Shown: positions 31,702-41,655 of the stretch, piece after piece
Layout: each line of letters begins with the position of its first letter
Numbering within the stretch: position 1 is the stretch's first letter
Origin: Nostoc sp. LEGE 12450
GTDB taxonomy: Bacteria; Cyanobacteriota; Cyanobacteriia; Cyanobacteriales; Nostocaceae
Length of the DNA stretch: 64,000 bases
NCBI RefSeq assembly: GCF_015206895.1
Contig: NZ_JADEXU010000003.1
Location: forward strand, 1 to 64,000
Direction: 5' to 3'
Notes under the pieces: generated by a model
Told to the model about the DNA's origin: nothing
Seen by the model: only the letters and a program-made list of their open reading frames with translations
Databases searched by the model: none
Translations under genes and position numbers: made by a program

Positions 31702-32571
31702 ATGTCCACAACACCAACTACTCGACTAATTTTGGAGACTTTACTCCCCCATCTGAAAGTAGCAGCAGCTTATGCCCATTTTCTTCAACCAAAAATTGCT
31801 GCACTTCCTGCCAAAGGAGAAGGAAACAACTTTTTTAGTGCTGCACTTACTGATGCGGATGTAGCTATTCAAAATCTAGTAGAAGTAGTATTACTGGGCA
31901 CTTTTCCAGATATTCGCTTTTATGGAGAAGAGTATGCAAGTTCTAACAACACCAAGTATTTTCGTGCTACCGAACTCGGTTCAGAAGGTGATTACTTAGT
32001 CACACTCGACCCAATCGATGGTACAAAGTTTTACATGGATGGACATTCTAATTACCAAATTATTCTCAGTATTCTAAATTCAGATGACTTTGAAGCCGTA
32101 ATCGCCATTTCTCCTGCCCAAAACATTTATTTTTATGCCCTTCGAGGTGAAGGTGCTTTTAAAGGGACTCTGGACATGAGCCTAGAAGCCTGTGCCCCAT
32201 TACATATAACATCTGCCAAACCTGCTATTTTGTTGGGATGGGCAATGAATTCTATTGGACATTTACTAAAAGATCGATATCAAGTAATCGATATAGCGAC
32301 TGATTACTCTAGTGATATTCAAATTCCTAATCTTAATGGTATTCTCACTGGTGATTTGAGTGGAGCAGTGATTAAATCGGGTAAATTTATTGATGTTGCT
32401 GCACTCGCTTTTATTGTGAAAGAGGCTGGGTGGATTGTAACGACTCTGGACGGTTCGACTTTACCGCCATTGCATACTTGTCAAAACTATAGTCTGCCTG
32501 GATTGATAATAGCTGTCTCAAAATCTATTCATCAAGATTTACTGAAAGCTTTGCAAAGCCTACCTGTTTGA
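31702..32571 (+). CDS. Inositol monophosphatase family / CysQ-like bisphosphate nucleotidase
   Basis: 289 residues. The metal-site motifs of the family are present: FYGEEYASS (metal-binding Glu), VTLDPIDGTKFYMDGHSNY (DPIDGT) and later SGAVIKSGKFIDVAAL for the second Asp region. A Mg-dependent, Li-sensitive phosphatase of the FIG superfamily. 3'-phosphoadenosine phosphate or inositol phosphate are candidate substrates. A good GAAAGGAG lies about 8 nt before the ATG. panE follows after 44 bp in the same direction. Confidence 0.88.
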   Translation: MSTTPTTRLILETLLPHLKVAAAYAHFLQPKIAALPAKGEGNNFFSAALTDADVAIQNLVEVVLLGTFPDIRFYGEEYASSNNTKYFRATELGSEGDYLVTLDPIDGTKFYMDGHSNYQIILSILNSDDFEAVIAISPAQNIYFYALRGEGAFKGTLDMSLEACAPLHITSAKPAILLGWAMNSIGHLLKDRYQVIDIATDYSSDIQIPNLNGILTGDLSGAVIKSGKFIDVAALAFIVKEAGWIVTTLDGSTLPPLHTCQNYSLPGLIIAVSKSIHQDLLKALQSLPV

Positions 32572-32615
32572 GGGTAAATAAGTAGTTAATTATTGGCTAA
32601 CTATCCCTAAACAAA

Positions 32616-33596
32616 ATGAAAATCTGTATTGTTGGCGCAGGTGCAATCGGTGGATATTTAGGGGCAAAACTGGCACTGGCAGGTGAAGCAGTGACGCTAA
32701 TTGCACGTGGTTTCCATTTGGAGGCGATTCAAAAAAATGGGCTGAAGTTGCTCATGGCAGACGGTTCTAGCCAAATTGCTACTCCGGCTTTGGCAACTAG
32801 CGATATTCAAGAAGCGGGGCCACAGGATGTAGTAGTTTTAACTGTGAAGGCTCACAGTGTGCCTGCGATCGCACCCTTTCTCCCTGCACTCTACAATCCT
32901 CATACAATGGTGGTGACAGCCCAAAATGGCGTTCCTTGGTGGTACTTTTGTCAACATGGCGGTGAGTATGAAGGTACGCGGATTCAATCTGTTGACCCAG
33001 ATGGGATTATTGAAGCTAGTATTGGTGCTGAACGCGCTATCGGTTGTGTGGTTTACCCGGCAACTGAGATAATTGAACCAGGTGTAATTAAACATATTGA
33101 AGGCGATCGCTTTACTCTCGGTGAAATCGATGGTAGTAAAACAGAACGCATCCAATTATTAGCACAGGCTTTAAAACACGCAGGATTCAAAGCACCAATC
33201 CGCAATCAAATCCGCACGGAAATTTGGATTAAGTTGTGGGGGAATGTGGCGTTTAATCCGATTAGTGCCCTGACTGGTGCTACTTTAGAAGGTATTTGCC
33301 GCTATCCCCTTACCCGTGAACTAGCGCGGCAAATGATGACTGAAACTCAAGCGATCGCGGAAAATTTGGGTATAAAGTTTGGTATTAGTTTAGAACAGCG
33401 AATAAATGGGGCAGAAAATGTTGGTGCCCATAAAACCTCGATGTTACAAGATATTGAATCAGGACGCGCTACGGAGATAGATGCTATTGTTGGCGCGGTG
33501 GCAGAATTGGGAAAACTGACTCAAATTCCCACGCCTTATATTGATGCTATTTATGCCAGTGTCAAATTATTGGAGGCGACCAAAATAAGAATTTGA
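32616..33596 (+). CDS. panE: 2-dehydropantoate 2-reductase
   Basis: 326 residues. Reduces ketopantoate to pantoate with NADPH in pantothenate/CoA synthesis. The start MKICIVGAGAIGGYLGAKLA is the Rossmann GxGxxG. Family marks include VTAQNGVPWW, the catalytic Lys region IRTEIWIKLWGNVAFNPISALTG, and SMLQDIESGRATEIDAIVGA near the C-terminus. Intact and of usual length. It may be an ApbA/PanE paralogue, since these families are often duplicated; the assignment to pantoate synthesis is by family. Confidence 0.88.
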   Translation: MKICIVGAGAIGGYLGAKLALAGEAVTLIARGFHLEAIQKNGLKLLMADGSSQIATPALATSDIQEAGPQDVVVLTVKAHSVPAIAPFLPALYNPHTMVVTAQNGVPWWYFCQHGGEYEGTRIQSVDPDGIIEASIGAERAIGCVVYPATEIIEPGVIKHIEGDRFTLGEIDGSKTERIQLLAQALKHAGFKAPIRNQIRTEIWIKLWGNVAFNPISALTGATLEGICRYPLTRELARQMMTETQAIAENLGIKFGISLEQRINGAENVGAHKTSMLQDIESGRATEIDAIVGAVAELGKLTQIPTPYIDAIYASVKLLEATKIRI

Positions 33597-33747
33597 CAAT
33601 CGCTAATTACAACATTTCATTATAATAAATTCTCTGCGTACCTCTGCGCTTCCCTCCGCGCCCCTCTGCGTTTAAATTTCACTCCTCAATTCCCCACGAT
33701 TTTACGCGTTTAAGGTGCAGAATTTCAATTATATAATTATCAAGCTT

Positions 33748-35229
33748 ATGAAGAAAAAGAAACTATGGTTATCAACGATATTACTTATAGCATTAGTAAT
33801 CAGCATCATCGGACATAGCAATTCTCTAAAAGCTGCTTCATCTTTAGGGAAAGACACGCTGACGATGATTACTTCCCCAGATTATCCCCCTTATGAGTTT
33901 TATGATACCAAAGGAGGCGATCGCCAAATCGTTGGCTTTGATATAGATATTGCTAAGACTCTTGCTGAAAAACTAGGGTTTAAACTCCAAATAATGGAAT
34001 CCGATTTTAATGGATTAATTCCTGCACTCCAAGCAAATCGCGCTGACTTTGTAATGGCTGGGATGACTCCGACTCCAGAACGTCAGAAAAATATTGATTT
34101 TTCAATTATTTATTACGAAGCTAAAGATACAATTGTCGCTACTAAAGGTAGTAACCTAAAACAACCCCAAGACTTATCAGGAAAGAAAGTTGGGGTACAA
34201 CTAGGAACGATACAAGAACAAAATGCTCAGAAAATTGCTAAAAAAGTTGCAGGTATTCAGCTAAAGCAACTCAACAGAGTGCCGGAAGTAGTTCAGGAAA
34301 TCAAATCTGGGCGAATTGATGCAGCAATTGTTGAGGATACCGTCGCTAAAGGATTCGCCCAAGCTAACCCAGATTTAGAATTTAATACTATTCCCTCAGA
34401 GGAGCAAAGTGGATCGGCGATCGCTTTTCCCAAAGGTTCTTCCTTTGTAGAACCATTTAATAAAGTCCTTCAACAAATGAAGGACGAGGGTACATTAAAT
34501 AAACTTGTAGCCAAATGGTTTTCACAGAACACCGCCAATCCTGTATCCTCAACTCCTGCTAAAGGCGGATTGAATCTCGACTTCACCAGAATCCTTCCAG
34601 ACATTCCCTTTATTCTTCGGGGAATTCCTTTAACTTTGTTGTTCACGTTATTATCCGTATCCTTGGGGTTAATTTGGGGAACAATACTGTCTCTATTAAA
34701 AATCCTCGGCATCAAGCCGCTCACCTGGGTTGCTAACGCCTACACCTCTGTTTTTCGAGGTACACCTTTGTTATTACAGTTGGCATTAGTTTACTACGCA
34801 ACACCCCAGCTTACAGGCTATGACATTTCAGCATTGCAGGCTGGGGTGCTAACTTTTACCCTGAATTCTGGCGCTTATATGTCGGAAACCATCAGGGGTG
34901 GGATTCAAGCGGTGGATAAAGGGCAAAGTGAAGCGGCGATGTCTATGGGTGTTCCCTATTGGTTGATGATGTGGGATGTGATTTTACCCCAAGCATTGAA
35001 GAATATTCTCCCCGCATTAGTAAATGAAACTATCGGATTGCTCAAAGATTCCGCGCTGGTGTCAACCATTGGAGTAGTGGAAATATTACGCAGCGCCCAA
35101 ATCGTTGGTGCAAACAAATATATTTATTTTGAACCACTGCTATTTGCAGGGTTAATCTACTATGTTTTGGTAATGGGGATGACTTTGGGTGCATCTGCTT
35201 TAGAAAGGAGGTTACGGGAAAGTGAATAA
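33748..35229 (+). CDS. Fused amino-acid ABC transporter: binding protein plus permease
   Basis: 493 residues from ATG 33748; an upstream GTG adds residues ahead of a good signal peptide ([17 protein letters not shown]). A periplasmic amino-acid binding domain (about 40-265) starts [15 protein letters not shown]. It is fused to a permease domain (about 280-490) with [18 protein letters not shown] and the EAA loop [20 protein letters not shown]. This fusion is seen in some polar amino-acid uptake systems (GlnP type). The next gene is the ATPase, overlapping by 8 bp. Imports an amino acid, likely glutamine or another polar one. Confidence 0.92.
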   Translation: MKKKKLWLSTILLIALVISIIGHSNSLKAASSLGKDTLTMITSPDYPPYEFYDTKGGDRQIVGFDIDIAKTLAEKLGFKLQIMESDFNGLIPALQANRADFVMAGMTPTPERQKNIDFSIIYYEAKDTIVATKGSNLKQPQDLSGKKVGVQLGTIQEQNAQKIAKKVAGIQLKQLNRVPEVVQEIKSGRIDAAIVEDTVAKGFAQANPDLEFNTIPSEEQSGSAIAFPKGSSFVEPFNKVLQQMKDEGTLNKLVAKWFSQNTANPVSSTPAKGGLNLDFTRILPDIPFILRGIPLTLLFTLLSVSLGLIWGTILSLLKILGIKPLTWVANAYTSVFRGTPLLLQLALVYYATPQLTGYDISALQAGVLTFTLNSGAYMSETIRGGIQAVDKGQSEAAMSMGVPYWLMMWDVILPQALKNILPALVNETIGLLKDSALVSTIGVVEILRSAQIVGANKYIYFEPLLFAGLIYYVLVMGMTLGASALERRLRESE

Positions 35230-35956
35230 TGTAGTAATTCGCACGGAATTCTTATCTAAATCCTTTGGCAAACTCGACGTACTCAAAGATATTTCCACTG
35301 AGTTTTACCAAGGGGAAGTGGTTGCCATACTAGGCCCTTCTGGTTCAGGTAAGTCTACCTTTCTGCGATGCATAAACTTGCTAGAACAACCCACTAGAGG
35401 AAGAATCTACTTTCACGATCAAGAAATCACCAAGCCTAAAGCAAACATTGCTAAGGTGCGCCAGCATTTGGTGATGGTATTTCAACATTTTAATTTGTTT
35501 CCCCACATGAATGTGCTGCAAAATGTCACCTACGCACCCATAAAGGTGAAAGGTGTTAACAAGCAAAAAGCAGAAGAACATGGCTTAGAATTGCTTTCTA
35601 AGGTAGGTTTAGAAGAAAAAGTGTCTGTCTATCCGTCCAAACTATCGGGAGGACAGAAACAGCGAGTAGCGATCGCTCGGGCATTAGCAATGGAACCAGA
35701 GATGATTTTGTTTGATGAACCCACCTCTGCATTAGATCCAGAAATGGTTAAGGATGTGCTGGAAGTGATGAAAGATTTAGCATTATCTGGGATGACAATG
35801 GCGATCGTTACCCATGAAATGGGCTTTGCAAAAGAAGTTGCTAATCGGATTATGTTCCTCGACCAGGGAATTTTAGCAGAAGATGCTACTCCTGGCGAGT
35901 TTTTCCAAAATCCTCAGTGCGATCGCGCCAAGCAGTTCTTAGAAAAAATGCTTTAA
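35222..35956 (+). CDS. Polar amino-acid ABC transporter ATP-binding protein
   Basis: 244 residues, GlnQ type. Walker [11 protein letters not shown]-loop [18 protein letters not shown], signature [15 protein letters not shown], Walker [16 protein letters not shown] and switch His in VTHEMGFA are all intact. It energises the fused transporter in the preceding gene, with which it overlaps by 8 bp. The GTG start has AAGGAGG 10 nt upstream inside the previous gene. It ends tail-to-tail over the Nudix gene with a 4-bp overlap. Confidence 0.93.
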   Translation: MNNVVIRTEFLSKSFGKLDVLKDISTEFYQGEVVAILGPSGSGKSTFLRCINLLEQPTRGRIYFHDQEITKPKANIAKVRQHLVMVFQHFNLFPHMNVLQNVTYAPIKVKGVNKQKAEEHGLELLSKVGLEEKVSVYPSKLSGGQKQRVAIARALAMEPEMILFDEPTSALDPEMVKDVLEVMKDLALSGMTMAIVTHEMGFAKEVANRIMFLDQGILAEDATPGEFFQNPQCDRAKQFLEKML

Positions 35957-36441
35957 AACAATTGAAATTCGCCACTTTTTTTGTATTCTTGAAACTTTTC
36001 CAAGACGGGGCGATCGTTTGGCATTAACGTCGGTAAGTCAGCCAAATCAAAAAATTCCAGCGCCAGCGATTCTCCATCTAAGCAAGCAAGGCTGCCTGAC
36101 CATTCAACGGCTCGCAAAATCAAAATGAAGGTTTGGACGCGATCGCCGTTGGGATAGGTTACAGTTTCAAAGGCTGGATTAGAAGAAAACCCCACAGGTG
36201 CAAAACGCTTAACCGTTAAACCAGTTTCTTCAAAAACTTCTCGTGCAGAACATTCTTCGGCAGATTCGCCTACCTCTGGACAGCCACCAGGTAGCCCCCA
36301 AATTTTGAAATCACTCCGCTTTTGCAACAAAACGCGCCCCAAATTATCTTCAATAATCACACGTGCGCCAAACATCAGAAGTAGGCGATCGCCTACAACT
36401 TGTCGTAACTTGCCGAGATAAGAGTCAGACCAATTTGCCAT
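35953..36441 (-). CDS. Nudix hydrolase
   Basis: 162 residues. The Nudix box is complete: [20 protein letters not shown] followed by ETGL, with the REVFEE metal-binding Glu residues. Hydrolyses nucleoside diphosphates linked to another moiety; the substrate is not determinable. The N-terminus [19 protein letters not shown] and the ending are typical of the stand-alone cyanobacterial type. Convergent with the ABC ATPase gene, overlapping by 4 bp. Confidence 0.88.
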   Translation of the reverse strand: MANWSDSYLGKLRQVVGDRLLLMFGARVIIEDNLGRVLLQKRSDFKIWGLPGGCPEVGESAEECSAREVFEETGLTVKRFAPVGFSSNPAFETVTYPNGDRVQTFILILRAVEWSGSLACLDGESLALEFFDLADLPTLMPNDRPVLEKFQEYKKSGEFQLF

Positions 36442-36551
36442 AATTCTGAGTTTTTACGGAATGTGGAAAAGTCAGGCGATCGCACCAATTAGCTCTTGGA
36501 GAAGGTATTATAAGCAAACGTGTTTTTTTTCACTAAATAACGCCCGTATAG

Positions 36552-37775
36552 ATGAAAATATCTGCATTTTGCCAATTTATATTAGTCTGCGTCCTAACAA
36601 TAGTATGGTGTATTATTGCTCATACCCACCAAGCCTTTGCATTTCAGATAGAAAATGAGAATCATATTGCTTCATCCAAATCAAAGTCAGAAGTAGAGAT
36701 TGTTGCCCAAATTAATGAACAATCTGCTCAAACAAAACCAGCAGATAACATTTTGCAAGCTGAACTATCAAATTCGGTGCGGCAACCCAGTCCTTATAAA
36801 CCAACAATTGTTTTTGTATATGTGGGATTAAACACCATATCTCAGATTAACCTGCCTGAAAAAACATACAATATAGCAGCAGAAGTCGTTTTAGAATGGC
36901 AAGATGGTCGATTAGGTTTTACTCCCAACAGTAAAGAAAAAAATGCTCTGTTAAAATTTAATGGTGATGATGTCAACTCGATTCTTAGAAAAATTTGGTC
37001 GCCAAGTTTCGCAATTGGTAATGAAATTCAGCCACGAGAAATACAAAATCGCTCAGTCTCCATTGCTCCAAACGGTTGGGTGAGAGTATACGAACAGTTT
37101 AATGATGTTGTAAAATTTGATGCAGATGTCCACACTTTTCCTTTTTGTGACGAAACACTGACCCTAGCTATTGATTCTGCTCTTGACGATCGCAGCAATG
37201 TCACTTTCGATTTGCAAGAGTTTAAATTTACTTCCTCAAATCCATCCAAGCAGGTTATTGGACGTTGGTCAATTAAAAATATTGATGCTCATACACAAGT
37301 TCTTAATCGTCTTGATTCCAAACTCGGTTTTCCAGAAATAGTTATATCTATTGATGTTAAACATATACCGCAATACATCATTTTCAACTTTTTTCTTCCC
37401 CTATTTATCATTTTTGTGGCTGCTGCTGCCGTAACCTTTATTGATCCATCAAAAGTTGCCTCTTATTCCTCTCCGCGCCTGGGTGGAACAATAACGCTAA
37501 TCCTCACAACAATCGCTCTTAAACTAAGTCTATCCAAAGAAATTCCGGCTGTGAATTACATTACTTTGACCGATGCAGTGTTTGGTGTGACCGTTTTAAC
37601 CTTGCTCTTAAGTTTAATAACATCTTGTACGATCATATTTTTATTAAATGAAAAAAAACAAGAAGTACTAGCTAAACGAATCCATGTAACCTTCCGCAAA
37701 ATTTATCCTTTCTTATTTGTTGGGTGTTTAGGTAGCACTGTTTTGTTTTTCTTCTCAGTGAATTGGAAAGCTTAA
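36552..37775 (+). CDS. Pentameric ligand-gated ion channel homologue (Cys-loop/Pro-loop receptor)
   Basis: 407 residues. A signal peptide (about 1-32) and a variable linker precede the beta-sandwich extracellular domain (about 85-270). Landmarks are AAEVVLEWQDGRLGF, WSPSFAIGNE, and the loop VHTFPFCDETLTL, where the prokaryotic YPFD/FPFD reads FPFC. Four membrane helices follow: IPQYIIFNFFLPLFIIFVAA (M1), GGTITLILTTIALKLSLSKE (M2), a third from TLTDAVFGVTVLTLLLSL, and a C-terminal one. The stretch before M2 lacks the Glu found in GLIC, so cation selectivity is not signalled. Starts 8 bp before an orphan binding protein gene ends the gap, suggesting a functional pair. Confidence 0.88.
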   Translation: MKISAFCQFILVCVLTIVWCIIAHTHQAFAFQIENENHIASSKSKSEVEIVAQINEQSAQTKPADNILQAELSNSVRQPSPYKPTIVFVYVGLNTISQINLPEKTYNIAAEVVLEWQDGRLGFTPNSKEKNALLKFNGDDVNSILRKIWSPSFAIGNEIQPREIQNRSVSIAPNGWVRVYEQFNDVVKFDADVHTFPFCDETLTLAIDSALDDRSNVTFDLQEFKFTSSNPSKQVIGRWSIKNIDAHTQVLNRLDSKLGFPEIVISIDVKHIPQYIIFNFFLPLFIIFVAAAAVTFIDPSKVASYSSPRLGGTITLILTTIALKLSLSKEIPAVNYITLTDAVFGVTVLTLLLSLITSCTIIFLLNEKKQEVLAKRIHVTFRKIYPFLFVGCLGSTVLFFFSVNWKA

Positions 37776-37783
37776 TTATCGTT

Positions 37784-39085
37784 ATGAAAAAATTATTTGG
37801 TCGGCGTAAGTTGATTATTTTTGGCTCCACCGTTGCTTCCAGTTTATTTATCAAAGCTTGTAGCACCAAACCATCTACTAACAGTAATCCTAAAACTTCT
37901 CTATTAGAATTTACTAATGTTCAAGAGACAATCAAAGTTGGGATTTTACACTCACTAAGTGGCAGTTTAGCAATCAGCGAGAAGAGTGTTGTTGATGCCG
38001 AACGATTAGCGATTGAAGAGATTAATAAAGCTGGTGGTGTATTAGGTAAACGAATTGAAGCAATTGTGGAAGACGGTAACTCTGACCCTGTTATCTTTGC
38101 AAAGAAAGCGAAGAAGCTGATTGAGCAAGACAAAGTAGCAACAGTATTTGGTTGTTGGACTTCGGCAAGCCGCAAGGCTGTACTTCCGATATTCGAGTCG
38201 AACAAGCATTTATTATGGTATCCAGTGCAATATGAAGGGCAAGAGTGTTCCCAAAGTATCTTCTACATGGGAGCCGCTCCTAACCAGCAGATTGAACCTT
38301 CTGTTGAATGGTTGCTCAAGCATAAAGGCAAAGAATTTTTTCTTGTTGGTTCTGACTACGTTTTTCCGCGTACTGCCAACAGTATTATCAAAGCACAACT
38401 GCAAGCTAATGGGGGTAAAAGCGTTGGCGAAGATTACATTCCTCTCGGCAGTAACGATGTCAACTCTGCGATCGCTAAAATTAAGCAAGCTTTACCAAAT
38501 GGAGGTATTATCTATAATACTTTAAATGGAGATACTAACATTGCATTTTTTAGGGAATTAAAAGCCTCTGGTTTATATGCCGATAAATATCCTTCTATGT
38601 CTGTCAGTATTGCCGAAGAAGAAGTCAAAAGCATTGGAATTGACTATCTTGTAGGTCACTATGCAGCTTGGAATTATTTTCAAACCGTCAAAACTTCTGC
38701 AAGCGAAAAGTTTAGGCAAGCGTTCAAGGCGAAATATGGTTCGGATCGCGTTGTGAATGATCCGATGGAAGCCGGGTACATTATGGTATATCTCTGGAAG
38801 CAAGCGGTTGAGAAAGCAAAAACGGCTGATCAGATCGAAAAAGTGAAAGCTGCGGCTTACGGTCAAAGTTTCGATGCACCTGAAGGTGAAGTCACGATAA
38901 ACGTAAACCACCACCTATCTAAATTCGTAAGGATTGGAGAAATCAAAAACGATGGTTTATTCCAAATAGTTTATGAAACTACAGAGGCTGTAAAACCAAA
39001 CCCTTGGAACCAATTTTTAGCCGAAACTAAAGGTTATGCTTGCGATTGGCTGAATCCTTCTAAGGGTGGTAAGTATAAAATATAG
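37784..39085 (+). CDS. Urea/amide-type ABC substrate-binding protein (orphan UrtA/FmdD-like)
   Basis: 433 residues from ATG 37784 (a frame start 21 bp upstream overlaps the channel gene). A twin-basic-like then hydrophobic N-terminus ends KACSTKPS, a lipoprotein-like Cys. The mature protein is a type I periplasmic binding fold: IKVGILHSLSGSLAISEKSV, AIEEINKAGGVLGKRIE, TVFGCWTSASRKAVLPIFE and LLWYPVQYEGQECSQSIFYM. The YEGxECS part is a mark of urea/short-chain amide binders. No permease or ATPase genes accompany it, unlike urtABCDE. It lies 8 bp after the ion-channel gene, so a sensory role with the channel is plausible. Confidence 0.85.
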   Translation: MKKLFGRRKLIIFGSTVASSLFIKACSTKPSTNSNPKTSLLEFTNVQETIKVGILHSLSGSLAISEKSVVDAERLAIEEINKAGGVLGKRIEAIVEDGNSDPVIFAKKAKKLIEQDKVATVFGCWTSASRKAVLPIFESNKHLLWYPVQYEGQECSQSIFYMGAAPNQQIEPSVEWLLKHKGKEFFLVGSDYVFPRTANSIIKAQLQANGGKSVGEDYIPLGSNDVNSAIAKIKQALPNGGIIYNTLNGDTNIAFFRELKASGLYADKYPSMSVSIAEEEVKSIGIDYLVGHYAAWNYFQTVKTSASEKFRQAFKAKYGSDRVVNDPMEAGYIMVYLWKQAVEKAKTADQIEKVKAAAYGQSFDAPEGEVTINVNHHLSKFVRIGEIKNDGLFQIVYETTEAVKPNPWNQFLAETKGYACDWLNPSKGGKYKI

Positions 39086-39131
39086 TAGGGCTTTGTGGGA
39101 AATATTGGTGTTGATGCCTGTAGATAATCGT

Positions 39132-39668
39132 ATGAATTTCTGCCTATTTATCATTGATATTCAAAATGGATTTATCACTCCGAATACAAGCCATATTCCA
39201 CAAAGAGTTAAATCTTTATTAGAGCAAAATATCTTTGAACACGTCATTTTCACAAGATTTATAAATACCCCTAATAGCCCTTATATCAAATATCTAAATT
39301 GGCACAATCTCATATCACCATTTGAGCAAAAAATTGTTAATGAAATTGAACCATTTGCTCAAGTAGTTTTTGATAAAACTATATATACTGCTTGTAATAC
39401 AGAGACACTCAATTTTATAAATAAAAATAATATCCAAAAAGTATTTATTTGTGGTTTAGATACTGATTCTTGTGTTTTAAAAACTGCCGTTGATTTTTTT
39501 GAAAATAATATTATTGCTTATATTTTAGAATATTATTCAGCATCAACAGGCGGTGATAAAATTCACCAAGCAGGTCTTTTAGTATTAAGTCAGATGATCG
39601 GGGTAAATAATATTGTAACTGAACCTTTAGATAGACAAAAGTTAAATAAATACTTACAGTTAGTATAA
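39132..39668 (+). CDS. Cysteine hydrolase, isochorismatase family
   Basis: 178 residues from ATG 39132, giving MNFCLFIIDIQNGFI, the family entry with catalytic Asp. An ATG at 39114 is an alternative. The catalytic Lys is in VVFDKTIYTACN, and the Cys is in VFICGLDTDSCVLKTAVDFF. Family members hydrolyse amides or related bonds, such as nicotinamide, carbamoyl compounds or ureidoacrylate. It follows the binding-protein gene by about 46 bp, completing a channel, binder and hydrolase row. The gene is AT-rich (about 30 percent GC by eye), unlike the neighbours. Confidence 0.82.
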   Translation: MNFCLFIIDIQNGFITPNTSHIPQRVKSLLEQNIFEHVIFTRFINTPNSPYIKYLNWHNLISPFEQKIVNEIEPFAQVVFDKTIYTACNTETLNFINKNNIQKVFICGLDTDSCVLKTAVDFFENNIIAYILEYYSASTGGDKIHQAGLLVLSQMIGVNNIVTEPLDRQKLNKYLQLV

Positions 39669-40001
39669 GAATTCTCTCTAATTTCTGAACATAAATTCAG
39701 ATAAAATTTCTGACAAAATAGGCTGTTCATTGCTGTTAAGTTTTAGCTTTCAGAATAATCACTTTCACAGCGTCCCTAGTATGAAAGGGTAAACCCCGTA
39801 GAGTAATAGTCACATCTTCAGTTAAAACGACTTCTATCTTGTGAATTGTTCATATTCCGACTTTAGAGGCAGGATTTTTAGTATTCACTATCATTAATGT
39901 AATTATGTAACTTAAAGAAAATCTTAAGGTAGCAAATAGCGATCGCCTGAAACAGGATAATGCATCTGAACAGGTTAATTATTCCCATTCAACCTAGAAC
40001 T
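39669..40001. other. Intergenic region
   Basis: 333 bp with no gene. It holds the probable promoter of the FMN reductase gene. No repeat or RNA was recognised. Confidence 0.35.
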
Positions 40002-40580
40002 ATGGCATCTACACCTAAAATCCTTGCCTTTGCCGGCAGCACTCGGATTGATTCTTACAACAAAAAATTGGTAAAAATCGCGGCATCTGGCGCTAAGGCA
40101 GCAGGCGCAGAAGTGACTTATCTAGACCTCCGCGATTTGCCCCTACCTCTGTATGATGAAGACTTGGAAGCTCAAGAAGGGCTACCTGCCAACGCCCGAA
40201 CTTTTAAGGACTTGATGATTTCTCATCAAGGATTGCTGATTGCTTCGCCGGAATATAATAGTTCACTCACAGCAGTTTTGAAGAACGCCATTGACTGGGC
40301 ATCCCGTCCTGCACCAAATGAAGCACCATTGGCTGCTTTTGCAGGTAAGGTTGCTACTATTATGAGCGCTTCCCCAGGCGCTCTTGGTGGTTTGCGGGGA
40401 TTGGTTCACCTGCGGTCTATTTTGGGAAACATCAAAGTTTTGGTACTACCCGATCAAATAGCAGTATCCAAAGCTTACGAAGCCTTTAATCCTGATGGCA
40501 CGTTAGTAGATCCTAAACAGCAAGAATCTATTCAAAAGCTAGGCGATGGTTTAACAAAAATATTGCTGAAGCTTAATTAA
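40002..40580 (+). CDS. NADPH-dependent FMN reductase / quinone reductase family
   Basis: 192 residues from MASTPKILAFAGSTR. The frame extends 42 bp upstream, but the flavodoxin-like family starts with this strand. Motifs are AFAGSTRIDSYNKKLVKIA (FMN phosphate loop), LDLRDLPLPLYDEDLEA and ASPEYNSSLTAVLKNAIDW, the classic FMN-reductase signature. Likely a cytosolic dimer reducing FMN, quinones or azo/nitro compounds. Monocistronic, ending at the strong terminator at 40651. Confidence 0.9.
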   Translation: MASTPKILAFAGSTRIDSYNKKLVKIAASGAKAAGAEVTYLDLRDLPLPLYDEDLEAQEGLPANARTFKDLMISHQGLLIASPEYNSSLTAVLKNAIDWASRPAPNEAPLAAFAGKVATIMSASPGALGGLRGLVHLRSILGNIKVLVLPDQIAVSKAYEAFNPDGTLVDPKQQESIQKLGDGLTKILLKLN

Positions 40581-40650
40581 ATTCTTCAATTTGATATGAG
40601 ACTTCCAGAGAATAAAATATACAAGCAATAATAATGATAATAATTATGGG

Positions 40651-40693
40651 GGAAGGAATAGGCTGCCGTTGGCAGCTATTCCTTCCACTTTTT
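40651..40693 (+). terminator. Strong Rho-independent terminator
   Basis: GGAAGGAATA...TATTCCTTCC encloses GCTGCC-GTT-GGCAGC, with one G bulged, followed by ACTTTTTG. It sits 70 bp after the FMN reductase gene. Confidence 0.85.
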
Positions 40694-40781
40694 GTAGTAA
40701 ATGATGATAATTCGATTTTTGGGTATCCAGAGGTGTCTATACAATTAACGAATTGTCAACAATTAAATGTAATAACATAAA

Positions 40782-41631
40782 ATGAAAATTTATGAATTTC
40801 AAGATGCTAATCAATTTCATACCCGGGTGAAAGATTATTTGCTCAATCAAGAATCAATCAATAGTCTGCTGCTGGGAATTAGCGATAGCTTGATTCACAA
40901 TCCTGAACGCTATGAAGAAACCCCATACTTGGCAACTGTGGAAATAGATAATATTGTCGCAGTAGCAATTAGAACGCCACCCCGCCCATTATTACTCTCA
41001 CAGATTGAAGATTTGAAAGCAGCTACTTGCTCAAAATTTATTTGTTTCCTATCCATCACTGACGGGAGTGAATGCTCCTATAGATGAAGCCCAAGCCTTT
41101 GCTTGGGCGTGGCATTCTTTAACTGGTCAATCTCACCAATTAAAGTTAGCATTGCGTACCTTTAAACTGGAAAAAGTACGACATATTTCCGCTGCTACAG
41201 GTTATTTACGATAAGCTACAGAAAGCGATCGCCCACTTTTGATAAACTGGTATGAAGCTTTTTCTCTAGAAACCCTTGGCGAGATTGACTCAGAAGCAGA
41301 ACGCTGGGCTAAACATTGGTTGAAGGAAGGTACTGCTTATCTTTGGCAGGATAAAGTCCCGGTTTCAATTGCTTGTCGTGGTGGACTAACGCCCAATGGT
41401 GCGCGAATAAATATGGTGTACACACCACCAGAGTATCGTCGCCTGGGTTACGCCAGTGCTTGCGTAGCAGCTTTGAGTCAGACTTTATTGAACCAAGGAT
41501 ATCGATTCTGTTTCCTATCTACAGATTTAGCAAATCCGATATCTAATCATATTTACCAGGAAATTGGTTATCAGCCATTGGGTGATAGGCATGAATTATG
41601 CTTTGAACTAACAGGACTTAAACAAAATTGA
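40782..41631 (+). pseudogene. Broken GNAT acetyltransferase
   Basis: A single acetyltransferase of about 280 residues has been broken twice. The N-terminal part (40782-41087, FQDANQFHTRVKDYLL) changes frame near 41040, where the continuing reading is YPSLTGVNAPIDEAQAFAWA. That frame then meets TAA at 41212 after ATGYLR. The C-terminal GNAT domain is intact in the same frame from about 41239 (NMVYTPPEYRRLGYASACVA and then the acetyl-CoA loop and FLSTDLANPISNHIYQEIGY). The remaining parts match in order, so the gene is probably dead, or one change is a sequencing error. Confidence 0.8.
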
Positions 41632-41655
41632 AAGACAAGAAAGATATAATGCTGA

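Noticed and set aside
37784-39085. Urea ABC transporter operon
   Set aside because: Only the binding protein is present; no permease or ATPase genes of the urt type occur in the window.
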